A DNA stretch of 64,000 nucleotides, taken from positions 109,141 through 173,140 of the forward strand of contig JAETOL010000002.1 in the NCBI GenBank assembly GCA_021771755.1. The letters run 5' to 3'. This document shows, one piece after another, positions 25,967 through 34,899 of the stretch (its first letter is position 1; the number at the start of each line of letters is the position of its first letter). The DNA is from Lachnospiraceae bacterium (GTDB taxonomy: Bacteria > Bacillota > Clostridia > Lachnospirales > Lachnospiraceae). Under the pieces are notes generated by a model, which saw nothing but the letters and a program-made list of their open reading frames with translations, did not search any database and had not been told where the DNA came from. Made by a program: the position numbers and the translations under genes.

Positions 25967-27349
25967 ATGGAAGCGATCGAAGTTTTCTTTAAAACAATCG
26001 CAGATTTTCTGTGGAAGGACTGGATGCTGGTTATGCTGCTCGGTCTGGGTATCCTGTATACCCTTGTCACCAGATTTGCCCAGATCCGCTTTTTTCCATA
26101 TGTGATAAAACAACTGATTCAGAACGTGAAAGAAGGTCGCAGGACGAAAAAGGAAGAGGGAAAATTTTCTTCTTATCAGGCGCTTTGTACCGCCATTGCC
26201 AGCTGTGTGGGCAGTGGGAATATTGTAGGCGTGGCTACGGCTATCCTTGCAGGCGGCCCGGGTGTTTTATTCTGGATGTGGGTGGCGGCCTTTGTGGGAA
26301 TGGCCACCAAGCTGGCGGAGATTACCCTGGGAATCCGATATCGCAGCCAGGATAAAGACGGCAATGTGACTGGAGGCCCTATGTATTATATTGCCCATGC
26401 TTTTAAACTGAAATGGGTGGGCGCCCTGGCGGCAGTCCTTCTTTTTATTCAGAATGCAGCAGCCACTCTGATACAGTCCAATACCATTGCAGGCGTTGTA
26501 AAGGAAGCATTTTCTGTTACGCCTCTTGTGACAGGAATCATCCTTGCCGTGATAATGGTTTCCATTATCAGCGGCGGCCTGAAACGTCTGATTCATACGG
26601 CAGAAAAGATCGTACCGATTATGGCATCTGTATATATTCTGGGCGGTCTGATCGTAATCCTGGTCAATATAGAGTCTCTTCCGGCAGTATTTGCATCTAT
26701 CATAGAAGGTGCTTTTACTCTGGAGACAGGCGTGGGAGTAGCAGCCGGTTTTACTATGAGACAGGCTATGCGATACGGTGTTGCAAGAGGTCTTTATTCC
26801 AATGAAGCCGGTGAAGGTTCCGCGGCTGTACTGCATTCTTCAGCGCAGGTGGATCATCCGGTACGTCAGGGATTATATGGTATTCTGGAAGTGTTTATCG
26901 ATACCATTATCCTTTGCAGCACAACAGGAATTACCATTCTGATCACGGGAGTAAACCAGGTACATACACATGCACCGACTCTTGCGGCAGAAGCTTTTGG
27001 AACGGTATTTCCGGCTATGCGCTTTGTGATCTATATCAGTTTGATCCTGTTTGCAGGTACCTCGATTATGAGTCAGTGGTATTTTGGACATGTGAGTCTT
27101 ACTTATCTGAATAAACCAAAGGGTGCGGTAATCTACCGGATCATCTTCCCGTTTCTTATCATTCTGGGAAGCATGAGCACCATTGAAATGGTATGGTCCA
27201 TACAGGACTGTGCCCTGGGACTTCTTATCATTCCGAATGTGATCGCGCTGATCATACTGGTACCGGAAGTGAAGTCGCTGATAAAAGAATTTACAGATCC
27301 AAAAAACGGATATTTAGAGAAGAAAGGAATGGGTCAAGATGAAGGCTGA
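25967..27349 (+). CDS. AGCS-family sodium:amino-acid symporter
   Basis: Sodium-coupled importer of alanine, glycine or related small amino acids, 460 residues with about 10-11 TM segments. Family signatures visible: TAIASCVGSGNIVGVATAI (substrate/Na region), GPMYYIAHAF, and RGLYSNEAGEGSAAVLHSSA. Because it overlaps the D-serine dehydratase start by 11 bases, D-serine (or D-alanine/glycine) is a reasonable substrate. AGCS members accepting D-amino acids are known (DagA/AlsT class). Confidence 0.9.
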   Translation: MEAIEVFFKTIADFLWKDWMLVMLLGLGILYTLVTRFAQIRFFPYVIKQLIQNVKEGRRTKKEEGKFSSYQALCTAIASCVGSGNIVGVATAILAGGPGVLFWMWVAAFVGMATKLAEITLGIRYRSQDKDGNVTGGPMYYIAHAFKLKWVGALAAVLLFIQNAAATLIQSNTIAGVVKEAFSVTPLVTGIILAVIMVSIISGGLKRLIHTAEKIVPIMASVYILGGLIVILVNIESLPAVFASIIEGAFTLETGVGVAAGFTMRQAMRYGVARGLYSNEAGEGSAAVLHSSAQVDHPVRQGLYGILEVFIDTIILCSTTGITILITGVNQVHTHAPTLAAEAFGTVFPAMRFVIYISLILFAGTSIMSQWYFGHVSLTYLNKPKGAVIYRIIFPFLIILGSMSTIEMVWSIQDCALGLLIIPNVIALIILVPEVKSLIKEFTDPKNGYLEKKGMGQDEG

Positions 27350-28658
27350 GTTAAACAAATATATAGAAACAATCCCTGCTGTTGCGGATGCAGCAGCTCT
27401 GAAAGAAACCTTCTGGTTAAATGAAAAAAAAGTGCCGGCAGCAGAGCAGAACATTACGGAAGTAAATCCGGAGCAGATCAAAGACGCAAGCGACAGACTG
27501 CTTCGCTTTGCGCCATACCTGAAAAAAGTATTCCCGGAGCTTGAAGAAACAAACGGTATTATCGAGTCAGAACTCAGAGAAATACCGGCTATGAAGAGCT
27601 TTTTGGATGAAGCTTATGGCGCAGAAATCCAGGGAAAATTAATGCTGAAAATGGACAGTGACCTTCCGGTATCCGGGTCTGTAAAAGCTCGCGGAGGAAT
27701 CTATGAGGTTCTGAAGCATGCAGAAGATCTTGCTTTGGAAGCCGGTATGCTGAAAGAAACAGACGATTACAGCGTTCTTGCTGATCCGGAATTTCAGGAA
27801 TTTTTTGGAAAACATACCGTTCAGGTTGGAAGTACGGGAAATCTTGGAATGAGTATCGGCATTATGAGTGCAAAGCTTGGTTTTCATGTAATCGTACACA
27901 TGTCTTCTGATGCAAAACAGTGGAAAAAGGACCTGCTCCGCAGCCGCGGTGTAGAGGTGATCGAATATGCAGATGATTATTGTGCAGCCGTAGAACAGGG
28001 AAGAAAAAATTCTGATCTGGATCCCATGAGCTATTTTGTAGATGATGAGAATTCCCAGAATCTTTTTATGGGATATAGTGTTGCAGGCGAGAGACTTGCA
28101 AAACAGCTTGAAGAACAGAACATCGTAGTTGATGAGGAGCATCCGCTGTTTGTTTATATTCCCTGCGGCATCGGCGGAGCACCGGGCGGAGTTACCTATG
28201 GAATCAAGGAAATCTTTGGGGATCATGTACACTGTTTCTTTACAGAACCTACACATGCATGCTGTATGATGCTGGGAATGGCAACCGGTCTTCATGATGG
28301 AATCAGTGTCAGAGATCTGGATATTGATGGCAGAACAGATGCCGACGGTCTTGCAGTAGGACGTCCGTCTGCCTTTGTAGGCCGTGTGATCCAGCCGATG
28401 CTGTCCGGTATTGCAACCATTCAGGACAGTAAGCTTTACGACCTGATGAGAGGGCTTCTGAAATCAGAGGAGATCTTTATTGAGCCGAGTTCCTGTGCGG
28501 CTTTTGCAGCACTGATCCGTCCGCAGGACATGAAGAAATATATTCAGGATAATGATCTTGCTGATAAAATGAAAAATGCAACTCATATAGCATGGGCAAC
28601 CGGCGGCCGTATGGTTCCGGAAGAAACAAGAGAGATTTATATTAAAACAGGATTATAA
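27339..28658 (+). CDS. dsdA: D-serine dehydratase (D-serine ammonia-lyase)
   Basis: PLP enzyme converting D-serine to pyruvate and ammonia, 439 residues, the usual DsdA length. The PLP-binding lysine is Lys116 in SGSVKARGG. Other motifs are QVGSTGNLGMSIG, VHMSSDAKQWKKDLLR, the glycine-rich phosphate loop PCGIGGAPGG, and the late EPSSCAAFAAL. GGAATGGG precedes the ATG, which overlaps the symporter frame by 11 bases. Together with the AGCS transporter it gives an uptake-and-deamination route for D-serine. Confidence 0.95.
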   Translation: MKAELNKYIETIPAVADAAALKETFWLNEKKVPAAEQNITEVNPEQIKDASDRLLRFAPYLKKVFPELEETNGIIESELREIPAMKSFLDEAYGAEIQGKLMLKMDSDLPVSGSVKARGGIYEVLKHAEDLALEAGMLKETDDYSVLADPEFQEFFGKHTVQVGSTGNLGMSIGIMSAKLGFHVIVHMSSDAKQWKKDLLRSRGVEVIEYADDYCAAVEQGRKNSDLDPMSYFVDDENSQNLFMGYSVAGERLAKQLEEQNIVVDEEHPLFVYIPCGIGGAPGGVTYGIKEIFGDHVHCFFTEPTHACCMMLGMATGLHDGISVRDLDIDGRTDADGLAVGRPSAFVGRVIQPMLSGIATIQDSKLYDLMRGLLKSEEIFIEPSSCAAFAALIRPQDMKKYIQDNDLADKMKNATHIAWATGGRMVPEETREIYIKTGL

Positions 28659-28663
28659 AATAT

Positions 28664-29470
28664 ATGGCTTACAAGTTGCTTGTTTTGGATATAGACGGAA
28701 CAGTAACCAATTCTGACAAAAAGGTTTTAAAAGAAACAAGAGAAGCTGTTGTCCATCTTCAGGAAAAAGGAATTCATGTGGCAATTGCTTCTGGACGGGC
28801 GCCGCAGGGGATTTATTCTGTAGCAGAAGAATTGGAACTGGACAGATTTGGAAATTACATTCTTGCATTTAATGGGGCAAAAATTATTAATTTCCAGACG
28901 AAAGAATGTATTTATGAGAAAAAACTTCCGTTAAATATACCATTGCAGCTTCTGAAAGATGCGGTAAAATGTGGTCTTGGTTTTCTGACATATGGACCAG
29001 ATTTTCTGATGGCAGGTACGGCTCCGGATCCTTATATGATGCTGGAATCTCAGATCAGCAATATGCCTTTGAAGTACTGTGGAAATCTGGCGGCAGAGAT
29101 TGATTTTCCGGTACATGGCTGTCTGCTGACAGGAGATCCTGTAAATATTGAAGTTATGGAACCAGAATTTGTTCGGAAATATTGCCATGAAACAGAGATT
29201 TTTCGTTCAGAACCATGTTTTCTGGAAGTTGTGTCGAAAAATGTAGATAAGGCGTATAGTCTGAAGCATCTTCTGCGTATTCTTGGGATACCTCGTGAGG
29301 AAATTGTTTGTTGTGGAGACAGTTTTAATGATATTTCTATGATTCAGTTTGCCGGTTTAGGTGTGGCAATGGCAAACGGGCAGGAAAAATTAAAAATGAT
29401 CGCAAATTATGTTACAGATGCAGATAATGACCATAATGGTATTGCGGAGGTTATTGAAAAATTTTTTTAA
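28664..29470 (+). CDS. Cof-type HAD-superfamily phosphatase
   Basis: 268 residues. HAD motif I DIDGTVTNSD with both aspartates, motif II ASGRA, a C2B cap in the middle, and motif III/IV KHLLRILGIPREEIVCCGDSFNDISM. Typical substrates are sugar phosphates, FMN or PLP. It starts 5 bases after dsdA with a weak ribosome binding site, so it is probably cotranscribed; dephosphorylation of an intermediate would fit but is not shown. The strong terminator at 29501 closes the operon. Confidence 0.88.
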   Translation: MAYKLLVLDIDGTVTNSDKKVLKETREAVVHLQEKGIHVAIASGRAPQGIYSVAEELELDRFGNYILAFNGAKIINFQTKECIYEKKLPLNIPLQLLKDAVKCGLGFLTYGPDFLMAGTAPDPYMMLESQISNMPLKYCGNLAAEIDFPVHGCLLTGDPVNIEVMEPEFVRKYCHETEIFRSEPCFLEVVSKNVDKAYSLKHLLRILGIPREEIVCCGDSFNDISMIQFAGLGVAMANGQEKLKMIANYVTDADNDHNGIAEVIEKFF

Positions 29471-29500
29471 TTGCAGGCTGTTGAGAACGACTGGATGATC

Positions 29501-29556
29501 GCCGGAAAATACAGATTTTACTTAAGTAAAGGTGTATTTTCCGGCCATTGTTTTTT
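29501..29556 (+). terminator. Terminator of the D-serine operon
   Basis: GCCGGAAAATACA (29501-29513) and TGTATTTTCCGGC (29533-29545) are perfect 13-bp arms, followed by ATTGTTTTTT. Confidence 0.85.
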
Positions 29557-29567
29557 AAGAAGCATTC

Positions 29568-29596
29568 TTGTATTTTACAGGCAAATCAGATAGAAT
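29568..29596 (+). promoter_or_regulatory. Promoter of the DUF5107/TPR gene
   Basis: TTGTAT (29568-29573), 17-bp spacer, TAGAAT (29591-29596), about 70 bases upstream of the start. Confidence 0.5.
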
Positions 29597-29666
29597 GAAG
29601 GTAAAATATTTTACAGAATTTCCGCAAAACACAGAATAATTCAGCGGAGATTATGGAGGAGGATAT

Positions 29667-31595
29667 ATGCAGCCGACACTAACTTTTGAGGAAATAAAAC
29701 TGCGTACTGCGGAATTGGGGCCGCAGAGCAGTGTTCCGGATCTTTTGGGGGAAATGATCCTGCAGAATAACCTGGAGTTTGCTCTGGATGAAAAGGACGA
29801 AATATATGAGGCATATGGAAGGAAAGCCACTGCCTATCCATACAGACAGCAGAATGGATATACCAGAGAACTGACAGAGAAGAAAGTAAAAGCAGCAGTT
29901 CTGGAGAATACCTGGCTGAAAGCCGTGTTTCTGCCGGAGTATGGAGGAAGACTGTGGAAGCTGTGGGATAAGGAAGCCGGAAGAGACCTTTTATATACGA
30001 ATGATGTGCTCCGTTTCAGTAATCTGGCAGTGAGAAATGCATGGTTCAGTGGGGGCGTGGAATGGAATATTGGTGTGATCGGACATACGCCTCTGACAGC
30101 AGAACCTTTGTATACTGCGCAGACGGAAACGGAAAAAGGAGATCCTGTCCTTCGCATGTACGAGTATGAAAGAATCCGCGGCGTGGTGTACCAGATGGAT
30201 TTCTGGCTGGAAAAAAGAAGCCGTTTTCTTAATTGCAGAATGCGTATTGTAAATGAAAGCGCCAGAGTGCTTCCTATGTACTGGTGGAGCAATATTGCAG
30301 TTCCGGAGTACGAGGGCGGAAGGATTACGGTTCCGGCAGAAAGTGCTTATACAAACAGCAATGGTATGGTTTATAAGGTTCCGATTCCAATGGTCAAAGG
30401 AAAAGATATCACGGAATATGGGAATATAGAAACCTCTGTAGACTACTTCTTTGATATACCGGAAAAGAATCCAAAATATATTTTCAATATGGATAAAAAC
30501 GGATATGGACTTATGCAGATCTCTACCAGAAGACTGGGCAGCAGGAAGCTGTTTTCTTGGGGGAATTCTGACGGATCAGACAGATGGCAGGAGTTTCTGA
30601 CGGAGGAAGCCGGTAAATATCTGGAGATTCAGGCAGGTCTTGCCAAGACTCAGTATGGCTGTATTCCGATGGCTCCACATACGGCCTGGGAGTGGATAGA
30701 ACAGTATGGAGCAGTACAGCTTTCTGAGGAGATCAGACAGATGGATCATGAGGAAAGAAGTAAATTTCTTACCACAAAAATCAAGCGGAAACGAGTGCCT
30801 GACAAACTGGAGCAGATACTGAAAAATACTGAAGAAATGGCAAAAGCAGAGGCAGAGCTTGTATGGAAAGGAAATGGCTATGGCGCCATGGAGGAACATG
30901 GCACCAGTGTTTCTCATTTGAAATTTGAGATGCAGGAGAAGTCACTGAAGGACTGGAAGAGGTTTTTTGAAACGGGAATCCTTCACTGTCCGGATCCTTC
31001 AGAGGTACCGGATGAGTTTATTATTACAGAGGAAAATCTGGGCTTTCTGAAGGAAACGATATCGGAAAAAAACAGTCATAACTGGTATGCGTTTTATCAT
31101 CTGGGGATCGGATATTTTGTATCTGAAAAATATAAAAAAGCAAAAAAAGCATTCAGGAAATCTCTGGAATTAAAAGAAAATCCATGGGCACTGCACGGAC
31201 TGAGCTGCATTTATCTTCTGCAGGAAAAAAGGGAAAAAGCGGTTTCCTGTATCACAAAAGGAATGGCGCTGAGGGCAGAGGATGCCTCTTACATCAAGGA
31301 AGGATTTCGTATTCTCTCCTTCTGTGAGGCTTACGAAGAAATCTGTACGATATACAAAAGTCTGGATAAAAAACTCCGTAAAAATAACCGGATCTGTTTC
31401 GGATATATCAATGCACTTCACAAACTGGGGAAAGATGAGAAAGCCTATAAACTCCTGGAAAAGGATGGGGGAATGATCCTGGAAGATATCCGGGAAGGAG
31501 AGGATTCCATTGGGCAGCTGTGGAGAGAACTATATGAAAAACTATTTGAAGAGAAAGCAGAAATCCCTCACAAATATAATTTCAAGGCAATATAA
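29667..31595 (+). CDS. DUF5107 and TPR-repeat protein
   Basis: 642 residues. The N-terminal 350 form a galactose-mutarotase-like beta-sandwich of the DUF5107 type (LENTWLKAVFLPEYGGRLWK, YWWSNIAVPEYEGGRITVP), often associated with carbohydrate-active proteins. The C-terminal 200 hold TPR-like helices (WYAFYHLGIGYFVSEKYKKA, ALHGLSCIYLLQEKREKA). No signal peptide. GGAGGA is 5 bases before the ATG. Longer homologues have more TPRs. Role unknown; glycan binding or processing is plausible. Confidence 0.75.
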   Translation: MQPTLTFEEIKLRTAELGPQSSVPDLLGEMILQNNLEFALDEKDEIYEAYGRKATAYPYRQQNGYTRELTEKKVKAAVLENTWLKAVFLPEYGGRLWKLWDKEAGRDLLYTNDVLRFSNLAVRNAWFSGGVEWNIGVIGHTPLTAEPLYTAQTETEKGDPVLRMYEYERIRGVVYQMDFWLEKRSRFLNCRMRIVNESARVLPMYWWSNIAVPEYEGGRITVPAESAYTNSNGMVYKVPIPMVKGKDITEYGNIETSVDYFFDIPEKNPKYIFNMDKNGYGLMQISTRRLGSRKLFSWGNSDGSDRWQEFLTEEAGKYLEIQAGLAKTQYGCIPMAPHTAWEWIEQYGAVQLSEEIRQMDHEERSKFLTTKIKRKRVPDKLEQILKNTEEMAKAEAELVWKGNGYGAMEEHGTSVSHLKFEMQEKSLKDWKRFFETGILHCPDPSEVPDEFIITEENLGFLKETISEKNSHNWYAFYHLGIGYFVSEKYKKAKKAFRKSLELKENPWALHGLSCIYLLQEKREKAVSCITKGMALRAEDASYIKEGFRILSFCEAYEEICTIYKSLDKKLRKNNRICFGYINALHKLGKDEKAYKLLEKDGGMILEDIREGEDSIGQLWRELYEKLFEEKAEIPHKYNFKAI

Positions 31596-31603
31596 GTGCA
31601 AAA

Positions 31604-31631
31604 TTAAAAGGGCTTTTTACAGCCCTTTTAA
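31604..31631. terminator. Bidirectional terminator between convergent genes
   Basis: TTAAAAGGGCT (31604-31614) and AGCCCTTTTAA (31621-31631) form an 11-bp stem with a 6-base loop. It serves the TPR gene and overlaps the last codons of the convergent aminotransferase. Confidence 0.7.
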
Positions 31632-32705
31632 TACGTTTATCAGTTTTTGGTTATGCTCCGGAAGCATGATACAGAATCGAACAAATTCACCTTCAAGACA
31701 CTGGAAAGAGGAGCAGTCCCGGATCATCAGCCCCTGGCGAATGCAGGCTTCAAATACCTGGAAAGAGGTCAGATCTGGTTGGACGATTTGCAGAAGGAGA
31801 AAGTTTGCATAGGCCGGATATACTTTAAAAGCCGGAATTTCTTTCAGTTCCTGATATAATTTTTTTCTTTCAGAAAGGATCAGATTCCGCGTATTCTGAA
31901 TATAGTCTTTGTCTTTTAGAAGCAGTTCTCCGGTAAAAGCCCCCAGACTGTTCAAAGACCAGGGAATCTGTTTTTCTTTCATCTGGGAGAGGAACTTCCT
32001 GTTTCCGCTGATCCCATAGCCAAGACGCATGCCTGGTGCAGCAAAGAATTTGGATACGCCCCGGAGAACCATGAGATTATCGAATTCCTGCGTCAGAGGA
32101 ACAGAAGTGACTGCGGAAATATCCGGTGCAAATTCCACATAAGTTTCATCGATCATTACAAAGATATTTTTCTCCTGACAGAAGCTTAAAAGCTTTTTCA
32201 TATCCTCCTGCAAAATGGCGGAGGAGGTTGGATTGTTGGGATTGCACAGGATCAGAAAATCATAGCCGTTTTCCAGAGTCCGGCACAGATCTTCTATATC
32301 AAGTGCAAATGCGCTGCTTTCCTGTAAATGATAATATTCCTGTGTGCTTCCGGAAAATGCCAGTTCCCGGGAATATTCAGAATAAGTGGGTCCAAGGATC
32401 AGGGTATGCTTTGGAGCGCGTTCCTGGATCAGAAGTGCGATCAGCTCGCTGGAGCCGTTTCCCGGGAGGATAAAATCAGCGGGTATGCCGCAGTATTCCG
32501 AAATCGTATTTCGTAAAGAGGTATATTCTCTGTCTGGGTAGGAAGACAGAAGATCAAGGTTTTCGGACAGTTCTTTTTTGGCATTGGGAGAAAGTCCCAG
32601 AGGGTTTACGTTGGCGCCGAAATTGATAATATCGTCTTTTTTTAAATGATAATATTCACATATTTTTTCAATATCACTTCCGTGAAAAACAGGTTTTGAA
32701 GTCAT
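31617..32705 (-). CDS. Class I/II PLP aminotransferase (HisC/CobD-like)
   Basis: 362 residues. The N-terminus IINFGANVNPLGLSP is typical of threonine-phosphate decarboxylase CobD and histidinol-phosphate aminotransferase HisC. PLP contacts: GNGSSELIALL, CNPNNPTSS, MIDETYVEFAPD, and the Schiff-base lysine in VLRGVSKFFAAPGMRLGYG. Start placed at 32705 behind AGAGGAG; an ATG 39 bases upstream has no ribosome binding site. No cob or his genes are nearby, so the substrate cannot be assigned from context. Confidence 0.85.
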   Translation of the reverse strand: MTSKPVFHGSDIEKICEYYHLKKDDIINFGANVNPLGLSPNAKKELSENLDLLSSYPDREYTSLRNTISEYCGIPADFILPGNGSSELIALLIQERAPKHTLILGPTYSEYSRELAFSGSTQEYYHLQESSAFALDIEDLCRTLENGYDFLILCNPNNPTSSAILQEDMKKLLSFCQEKNIFVMIDETYVEFAPDISAVTSVPLTQEFDNLMVLRGVSKFFAAPGMRLGYGISGNRKFLSQMKEKQIPWSLNSLGAFTGELLLKDKDYIQNTRNLILSERKKLYQELKEIPAFKVYPAYANFLLLQIVQPDLTSFQVFEACIRQGLMIRDCSSFQCLEGEFVRFCIMLPEHNQKLINVLKGL

Positions 32706-32793
32706 GGAAACAATCTCCTCTCTGCAGCAGTTTTTCTTTATCATATAGCATTTTTACCCTGCGTGCAATAGATTGCGGGTGATTTTGGATATA

Positions 32794-32822
32794 TTGACAC
32801 GGCTGCTGTGTGAGAGTAGAAT
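32794..32822 (+). promoter_or_regulatory. Promoter of small unknown gene
   Basis: TTGACA (32794-32799), 17-bp spacer, TAGAAT (32817-32822). About 90 bases of leader follow, with a GGGA/TCCC hairpin (about 32864-32881). Confidence 0.7.
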
Positions 32823-32911
32823 TGCATACATAAATGTAAAGTATTAAGGCATAAAGGTGCCGGGACCCTATTTATAAATCCCGCAGAAAGTGATTAGAAA
32901 GGAGAAGAACT

Positions 32912-33160
32912 ATGAGATTGGAAATTGTGCAGGAAGCACTTAAAAAGAAGAATATCAGCTTTCAGTATACAGAAGAGGATGGATGTGGAAGCCTGGACTT
33001 TATGTTCCGTGGTCTGGGCTTTCATGTGTGGGAATATTATGACAGTATCTGGGGTGCAGAGACGAATATCTACGAGGCGGGAAGAAGCCAGGACATAGAA
33101 GGCGACTATGAACAGGAGATCGCGCGGGAGATCCTGTCCTGGCCGGATATGATCAGCTGA
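32912..33160 (+). CDS. Small conserved protein of unknown function
   Basis: 82 residues, start MRLEIVQEALKKKNISFQYT behind GAAAGGAGA. Acidic, soluble, single-domain; pattern EEDGCGSLDFMFRGLGFHVW. Similar small proteins occur in Lachnospiraceae, sometimes labelled kinase without support. It has its own strong promoter, so it is a real gene. No function can be given. Confidence 0.7.
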   Translation: MRLEIVQEALKKKNISFQYTEEDGCGSLDFMFRGLGFHVWEYYDSIWGAETNIYEAGRSQDIEGDYEQEIAREILSWPDMIS

Positions 33161-33214
33161 AAACTGCAGAAAAATACCGGAAAAGAAGAGGAGACTCCTT
33201 CTTTCCCGGTACTG

Positions 33215-34780
33215 TTATCTGTTTTTATCGATGAAATCACAGATGCGTTTGCAGTTATTATGGTCGCGGAAAGCAAAGAGATCTTTCCGCATTTTTTTGT
33301 ATTCTTCTTTTTCACAGAAGTCCATTTGGATATAGTGCTTTATGCAGCTGATCAGCTGGGTTTCCTGAATACAGCGGTCGCCAAAAAGATCATGCTCCAT
33401 GTCCAGATAGCTGCCATTTGTTTTTTCGTATAATTCATGATCAAACTGATAAAAGACAACAGGCTTTTCCAGATAATAGACATCCCAACATACACTTGAA
33501 TAATCGGTAATAAGCATGGAGCATTCCATAATCAGCTGGTTCAGAGCGCATTGACCAAATGAGACCAGTTGGATCAAAGAGCTTTCCGCGTGAAAAGTAT
33601 TGATAAATTCTTTGAGCTTTGGATGGATATAAAAGATCATTTTTGTGTGAGTTTTTTCCAGCAGGGACAGCAGTTCTTTGTTTTGAAACAGGTTCATGTA
33701 AGTCTGATAATATTCACTCCTGCAGAAAAAATCATCGTCTTTATCCTCCAGCCAGGAACGCCAGGTGGGCATGACCAGGATCTTTTTTTCTTCTGGATCT
33801 GCCTTGTTTTCCAGGACGTCCCATCTGGCCAGTCCTACAATGGGAGCATGAGCTTTATCATAACCAAAATATTCTGTAACAATGTGCTGTTCGGCTTCAG
33901 AGGAAACGGCAAAATAAGTCATTGGACTGGCTCCATCTTTACCAAAAAGATTTTCTACACGTTTTAATCCAAGGACACCATGCTGCAGGAAAAAGATGTC
34001 ATGACGATTGATTTCTCTGGAAATCAGGTTTGGCATAGGTTTCCATGCAAAGGCGTGGAGACGGGCGTCTGAAGCAACATAAAGATCTGCCAGAAGCAGA
34101 TAAAGGATGTGGCGGAAGCTCATAAAAGGCAGGACTTGTTTTTTGTATTGCTGCACATCAGACCATTGAGCGGATGATCGATCCAGTATAAAATAAATCT
34201 GCCGGCGTCTTTGAGGAGGAAGCTGTTCCATGCAGTATTGAAAGAAATAAAAGCCGTTATCCTGAGCAGAGGAACTGTATTTTTCATAAATAAGCCAGAT
34301 CTTTTTCTTTTTCCAGAAAGGTTTCAGAAGTCTGGAAAGTGCAAATGCGGCCAGCTCTTTTAGCTGAGTGGAGATGCCGTCATATTTTGATATTGGACGG
34401 CAGCGCAGGAGAAATTTATGACAGGGACCGCCCATTGGAAAGAAAAGAAAATTCTGACCGGAGGTTATTTTATAGCTGAAAAGGATCAGAGATGCACGTA
34501 TATGATTGTCCAGCACAGCTGCAAAAGTACGGTTTTCCATGGAAACTGAGAGTTCCCAGTCATCCGTGCGGAGCCTCAGCAGACCGGTGTCAATACAGGT
34601 CTGTATTACGGTTTTGTCTGTATGAGAAACTGTAAAATCCAGAGAAACTGCAGCCGGGCTTATTTCATTTTTGCAGATCAGTGTTATGGATGAGGGATTC
34701 AGCTGCTGTTCTGACTGAAGTGTCAGATACATCATGGCTTTTTTTATTTTGACAGAGGTAACATAAATAATGGTTTCCAT
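33215..34780 (-). CDS. CDP-glycerol glycerophosphotransferase-family protein (TagB/TagF-like)
   Basis: 521 residues. The C-terminal 370 show the family core: IWLIYEKYSSSAQDNGFYFF, FLQHGVLGLKRVENLF, VGLARWDVL, MPTWRSW, FYIHPKLKEF, and CSMLITDYSSVCWDVYYLEK. These enzymes add glycerol- or ribitol-phosphate units to teichoic-acid-like polymers at the inner membrane face. The first 150 residues are a divergent beta-rich accessory region. Strong similarity in layout to the protein at 36061-38169; the two flank an acyltransferase, pointing to synthesis of a decorated surface polymer. Confidence 0.85.
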   Translation of the reverse strand: METIIYVTSVKIKKAMMYLTLQSEQQLNPSSITLICKNEISPAAVSLDFTVSHTDKTVIQTCIDTGLLRLRTDDWELSVSMENRTFAAVLDNHIRASLILFSYKITSGQNFLFFPMGGPCHKFLLRCRPISKYDGISTQLKELAAFALSRLLKPFWKKKKIWLIYEKYSSSAQDNGFYFFQYCMEQLPPQRRRQIYFILDRSSAQWSDVQQYKKQVLPFMSFRHILYLLLADLYVASDARLHAFAWKPMPNLISREINRHDIFFLQHGVLGLKRVENLFGKDGASPMTYFAVSSEAEQHIVTEYFGYDKAHAPIVGLARWDVLENKADPEEKKILVMPTWRSWLEDKDDDFFCRSEYYQTYMNLFQNKELLSLLEKTHTKMIFYIHPKLKEFINTFHAESSLIQLVSFGQCALNQLIMECSMLITDYSSVCWDVYYLEKPVVFYQFDHELYEKTNGSYLDMEHDLFGDRCIQETQLISCIKHYIQMDFCEKEEYKKMRKDLFAFRDHNNCKRICDFIDKNR

Positions 34781-34842
34781 GACAAACTCCTTATAATATG
34801 GTATAAAATAGAAAGGGTTCTAAAAACATAATGATTATGCTG

Positions 34843-34871
34843 ATTTTATAATACAATGACCACATTGTCAA
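34843..34871 (-). promoter_or_regulatory. Promoter of the TagB/TagF-like gene
   Basis: On the minus strand TTGACA (34866-34871) and TAAAAT (34843-34848) with a 17-bp spacer, about 60 bases before the ATG at 34780. The -35 overlaps a TGAC-N6-GTCA dyad (34857-34870). Confidence 0.65.
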
Positions 34872-34899
34872 AAAATAAAAGGGAACAGGATATTATAAT

